Of a stretch of 64,000 nt of DNA, positions 61,965-64,000 are shown in pieces. The stretch is from Enterobacter huaxiensis (lineage in GTDB: Bacteria > Pseudomonadota > Gammaproteobacteria > Enterobacterales > Enterobacteriaceae), in the NCBI RefSeq assembly GCF_003594935.2, contig NZ_CP043342.1:4154001-4218000 (forward strand). Reading direction: 5' to 3'. Under the pieces are notes generated by a model. The model saw only the letters and a program-made list of their open reading frames with translations. It did no database searches and was not told the origin of the DNA. Numbering within the stretch: the first letter of the stretch is position 1; each line of letters starts with the position of its first letter. The position numbers were made by a program, and so were the translations under genes.

Positions 61965-62375
61965 GGTAAACACCATGCCCGCATAGGGCTTCTCGCGACA
62001 CGCCGCCAGCCGCGCGGCGAGGCTGCCCACGTGTAGCTCCAGCTTGTGCCCGTCCGGGTCGAGAAAATAGAACGACGCCCCCTCGCTTTTATTCTGCTTC
62101 CAGACGGTGACGCCCGCCTGCTTAAGCCTTAGCGAGAAGGGTTCAAAATCTTCTTCCGCCACGGTAAACGCGTAGTGGGTGTAGTCGCTCCCCTGCGGCG
62201 GCATGTTCCTGCGCGCCTCGTCGTACGACAGGCAGACCCACAGATCGCCGCAGGTGAGATAGGCCCCGGTATTCCAGCGGGCGTGCAGCGTCAAACCAAG
62301 CAGCTCGTGCCAGAAGGTGACGCTTTTTTGCAGGTCGCTGACCGCGAGGGTCAGGTGGTTGAGTGATTGCAGCAT
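61950..62375 (-). CDS. fosA: FosA-type fosfomycin glutathione transferase
   Basis: A 141-residue VOC enzyme close by eye to FosA of Klebsiella and Enterobacter. It opens the fosfomycin epoxide with glutathione. Mn(II) ligands His7, His67 and Glu113 are conserved, as are TLHARW and the C-terminal LELHVGSLAARLAACREKPY. The start is ATG 62375; the longer frame runs into the trpS leader region. It appears chromosomal, which fits the intrinsic fosfomycin tolerance of the E. cloacae complex. Its promoter lies in the 45-base gap facing the trp leader peptide. Confidence 0.92.
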   Translation of the reverse strand: MLQSLNHLTLAVSDLQKSVTFWHELLGLTLHARWNTGAYLTCGDLWVCLSYDEARRNMPPQGSDYTHYAFTVAEEDFEPFSLRLKQAGVTVWKQNKSEGASFYFLDPDGHKLELHVGSLAARLAACREKPYAGMVFTSDEA

Positions 62376-62420
62376 GACGAGCCCTTTTGTTTTTCGCGCC
62401 GGACGTGGTACGGTAAAAGC

Positions 62421-62474
62421 ATGAACATAAACCACGCCGTGCTCACCGTAAACCGCTGGTGGCTGCCTTCTTAA
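62421..62474 (+). CDS. Trp-codon leader peptide of trpS2
   Basis: A 17-codon open frame, MNINHAVLTVNRWWLPS, has tandem Trp codons at positions 13-14 (62457-62462) and a stop at 62472-62474. The Trp codons abut the first arm of a mutually exclusive hairpin set, exactly as in trpL of the trp operon. The ribosome binding site is weak. Transcription would be terminated when Trp-tRNA is plentiful and continue into trpS2 when ribosomes stall at the Trp codons. Confidence 0.82.
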   Translation: MNINHAVLTVNRWWLPS

Positions 62475-62532
62475 AGGCGGCACGGAGTAGTTTTCCCCAT
62501 TTTCAGATAGCCGCCGAAAGGCGGCTTTCTCA
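62462..62532 (+). promoter_or_regulatory. Trp attenuator of trpS2
   Basis: Segment 1 GCTGCCTT (62462-62469) pairs with segment 2 AAGGCGGC (62474-62481). Segment 2 GGCGGC (62476-62481) can instead pair with GCCGCC of segment 3 (62510-62515), the antiterminator. Segment 3 AGCCGCC (62509-62515) pairs with segment 4 GGCGGCT (62520-62526) around a GAAA tetraloop, followed by TTCTC, the terminator. All three pairings are visible without gaps. Confidence 0.85.
62509..62532 (+). terminator. Attenuator terminator hairpin
   Basis: A perfect 7-base stem with a GNRA tetraloop and T-rich tail, 43 bases upstream of the trpS2 start. It is conditional on the alternative pairing described for the attenuator. 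Confidence 0.8.
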
Positions 62533-62574
62533 CATCTAAGACCCCTTTCGGCAACTGCACATTAAGGAGTCTTT

Positions 62575-63579
62575 ATGAACGCACCCACCATCCTCACCGG
62601 CGACCGCCCAACCGGCCCGCTGCACCTCGGCCACTTCGTCGGATCGCTGCGCCAGCGCGTGGCGCTCCAGCAGACGCACAGCCAGTTTGTGCTGATTGCC
62701 GACCTGCAGGGGCTGACCGACAACGGCAGCAACCCGCAGAAGATCCGCGACAACATCCCCGAAGTGCTGGCCGACTACCTCGCCGCCGGCATCGACCCGA
62801 ACCTGACCACGATCTGCCTGCAGTCCGCCCTGCCCGCCCTCGCCGAGCTGACGATGTTATATATGAACATCGTCACCGTCGCCCGCGTGGAGCGTAACCC
62901 GACGGTGAAAAACGAGATTGCGCAGAAGGGTTTCGCCCGCTCGCTGCCGGTCGGGTTTATGGCCTACCCCATCAGCCAGGCGGCGGACATCACCGCGTTT
63001 AAGGCCGAGTGCGTGCCCGTCGGCGACGACCAGCTGCCGATGATTGAGCAGACCAACGAGATTGTGCACAAGATGAACAGCCTGCTGCCCGCCCCGGTGC
63101 TGCGCCACTGCAAAGCGATGCTGAGCGACACCAGCCGCCTGCCCGGCATCGACGGCAGCGCCAAGATGTCGAAATCGCTGGGCAACACGCTGCACCTTTC
63201 GGCCAGTGAAGAGACGATTCACCGTGCGGTCAGCGCGATGTACACCGACCCGAATCACCTGAAGGTGAGCGACCCGGGGCAGATTGAGGGGAACGTGGTG
63301 TTTACGTACCTCGACGCGTTTCATCCGGACAAGGAGAAAGTGGCGGCGATGAAGGCGCACTATCAGGCGGGCGGGCTGGGCGACCGTGTGTGCAAGAACG
63401 AGCTGGAGGCGTGTTTGCAGGAGCTGATTGCGCCGATGCGGGAGCGGAGGGCGATGTATATGCGTGACAGGGGCGAGCTGATGGCGATGCTGAAGCGCGG
63501 TACTGAACGGGCGCAGGGGGTGACGCAGGCGACGTTGAGGGAGGTGAAGGTTGGGCTGGGGGTGCCGGTGTTTAGTTAA
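62575..63579 (+). CDS. trpS: Second tryptophanyl-tRNA synthetase
   Basis: A 334-residue class I synthetase that charges tRNA-Trp. The HIGH motif is HLGH at 17-20 and the KMSKS loop is at 197-201. GDRPTGPLHLGH, ADLQGLTDN and the middle PVGDDQ segment are as in TrpRS. The context (next to fosA rather than in the dam-gph-trpS region) shows that it is not the housekeeping gene in its E. coli position; it is probably an additional, inducible enzyme, possibly protecting against TrpRS inhibitors. AAGGAG precedes ATG 62575, and a trp attenuator controls it. Confidence 0.9.
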   Translation: MNAPTILTGDRPTGPLHLGHFVGSLRQRVALQQTHSQFVLIADLQGLTDNGSNPQKIRDNIPEVLADYLAAGIDPNLTTICLQSALPALAELTMLYMNIVTVARVERNPTVKNEIAQKGFARSLPVGFMAYPISQAADITAFKAECVPVGDDQLPMIEQTNEIVHKMNSLLPAPVLRHCKAMLSDTSRLPGIDGSAKMSKSLGNTLHLSASEETIHRAVSAMYTDPNHLKVSDPGQIEGNVVFTYLDAFHPDKEKVAAMKAHYQAGGLGDRVCKNELEACLQELIAPMRERRAMYMRDRGELMAMLKRGTERAQGVTQATLREVKVGLGVPVFS

Positions 63580-63751
63580 AGTAGGTTTAGCGGTGGAGTG
63601 CGTGGGATGGGCATGAAACCGCTGATTATCTCATTAAAGATGAAATTGATACCTCTAACAATTCTTAATTCCTTATTTAGATAAGATAAATTGCTTCAAT
63701 CACATTAATATTACATTGATAAATCCTTTATTGCGTATTTAAAGGTTTATT

Positions 63752-64000
63752 ATGGCTGATATAGAAGATATAGCCCGGAGATTATGCAACATTATCGTTT
63801 CTCCTGATATCGTTACTGGGCTTATAAATGGAGGGCTATCTGTACCGCTAGATTATGGATATCTGATTTATGGTATCTTTGACACGGATACCAGGTATGC
63901 TCGTGAAACTCAACGTATACGAATGATTACTGCCATAAAAAATGACATTTTGAATTACGAGAACATTATCAACGCTGTCAAAGTTATACTTAAAGAATTC
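63752..64000 (+). CDS. Unrecognised AT-rich gene, 3' truncated by window end
   Basis: An open frame of 83 codons with no stop before the edge. It starts at ATG 63752 with AAAGG six bases upstream and begins MADIEDIARRLCNIIVSPDI. It contains a Gly/Tyr-rich hydrophobic stretch (about 22-42) and a charged helix. A+T content is well above that of trpS2, suggesting acquired DNA. No family is recognised. Confidence 0.55.
   Translation, partial: MADIEDIARRLCNIIVSPDIVTGLINGGLSVPLDYGYLIYGIFDTDTRYARETQRIRMITAIKNDILNYENIINAVKVILKEF

Overview
The window looks like chromosomal DNA of an Enterobacter cloacae-complex-like enterobacterium. The basis is G+C-rich enteric coding, near-identity by eye to many E. 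coli proteins, a chromosomal FosA-type gene, a FoxA-like receptor, REP-like repeats, and gene order that follows the E. coli tsr / btsT-yjiX-yjiA / mrr-hsd / yjiN / yjiS-yjiR 'immigration control' region. The species is an inference; no rRNA or tRNA gene is present to settle it.

Left part (1-22.4 kb). A MarT/FidL-like membrane regulator pair is followed by the L-galactonate genes lgoD, lgoR and lgoT, and by the serine chemoreceptor tsr with a sigma-28 promoter. Next comes a complete 4-hydroxyphenylacetate (4-HPA) degradation cluster: hpaR, then hpaG-E-D-F-H-I-X-A, then hpaB-C. HpaBC hydroxylates 4-HPA to homoprotocatechuate, HpaD cleaves the ring, HpaE oxidises the semialdehyde, HpaF and HpaG isomerise and decarboxylate, HpaH hydrates, and HpaI splits the product to pyruvate and succinate semialdehyde. 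A WYL regulator, the pyruvate transporter btsT (BtsR and CRP sites visible), yjiX and the GTPase yjiA follow.

Middle (22.4-38.3 kb) is an accessory island. At its left edge an orphan T6SS hcp lies beside a probable membrane-acting effector/immunity pair. yfaZ, a succinate-semialdehyde-type dehydrogenase (sad), an AraC regulator and a LysE exporter follow. Then come an Mrr-like nuclease, a type I restriction-modification system (hsdM-hsdS-hsdR) and an unrecognised zinc-finger/OB-like gene. At the right edge a second orphan module reads tlde1-tldi1-hcp (peptidoglycan L,D-transpeptidase effector, periplasmic immunity protein, Hcp). No T6SS core genes are in the window, so these modules presumably use an apparatus encoded elsewhere.

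Right part (38.4-64 kb). This holds yjiN; a MarR-controlled HlyD/DUF2955 efflux operon; an ArsR regulator with a small monooxygenase; an aldehyde dehydrogenase with a divergent LysR; an AhpD-like protein with a divergent MocR regulator that lacks the middle of its aminotransferase domain; yjiS/yjiR; a FoxA-like TonB receptor with an AraC regulator; roxA; an extra ClpP paralogue; DeoR and VOC genes; an unknown membrane protein; a sugar cassette (GPH symporter, GH5-like glycosidase, LacI); fosA; and a second tryptophanyl-tRNA synthetase. The synthetase is preceded by a 17-codon leader peptide with tandem Trp codons and mutually exclusive hairpins, a textbook attenuator. An AT-rich gene runs off the right end.
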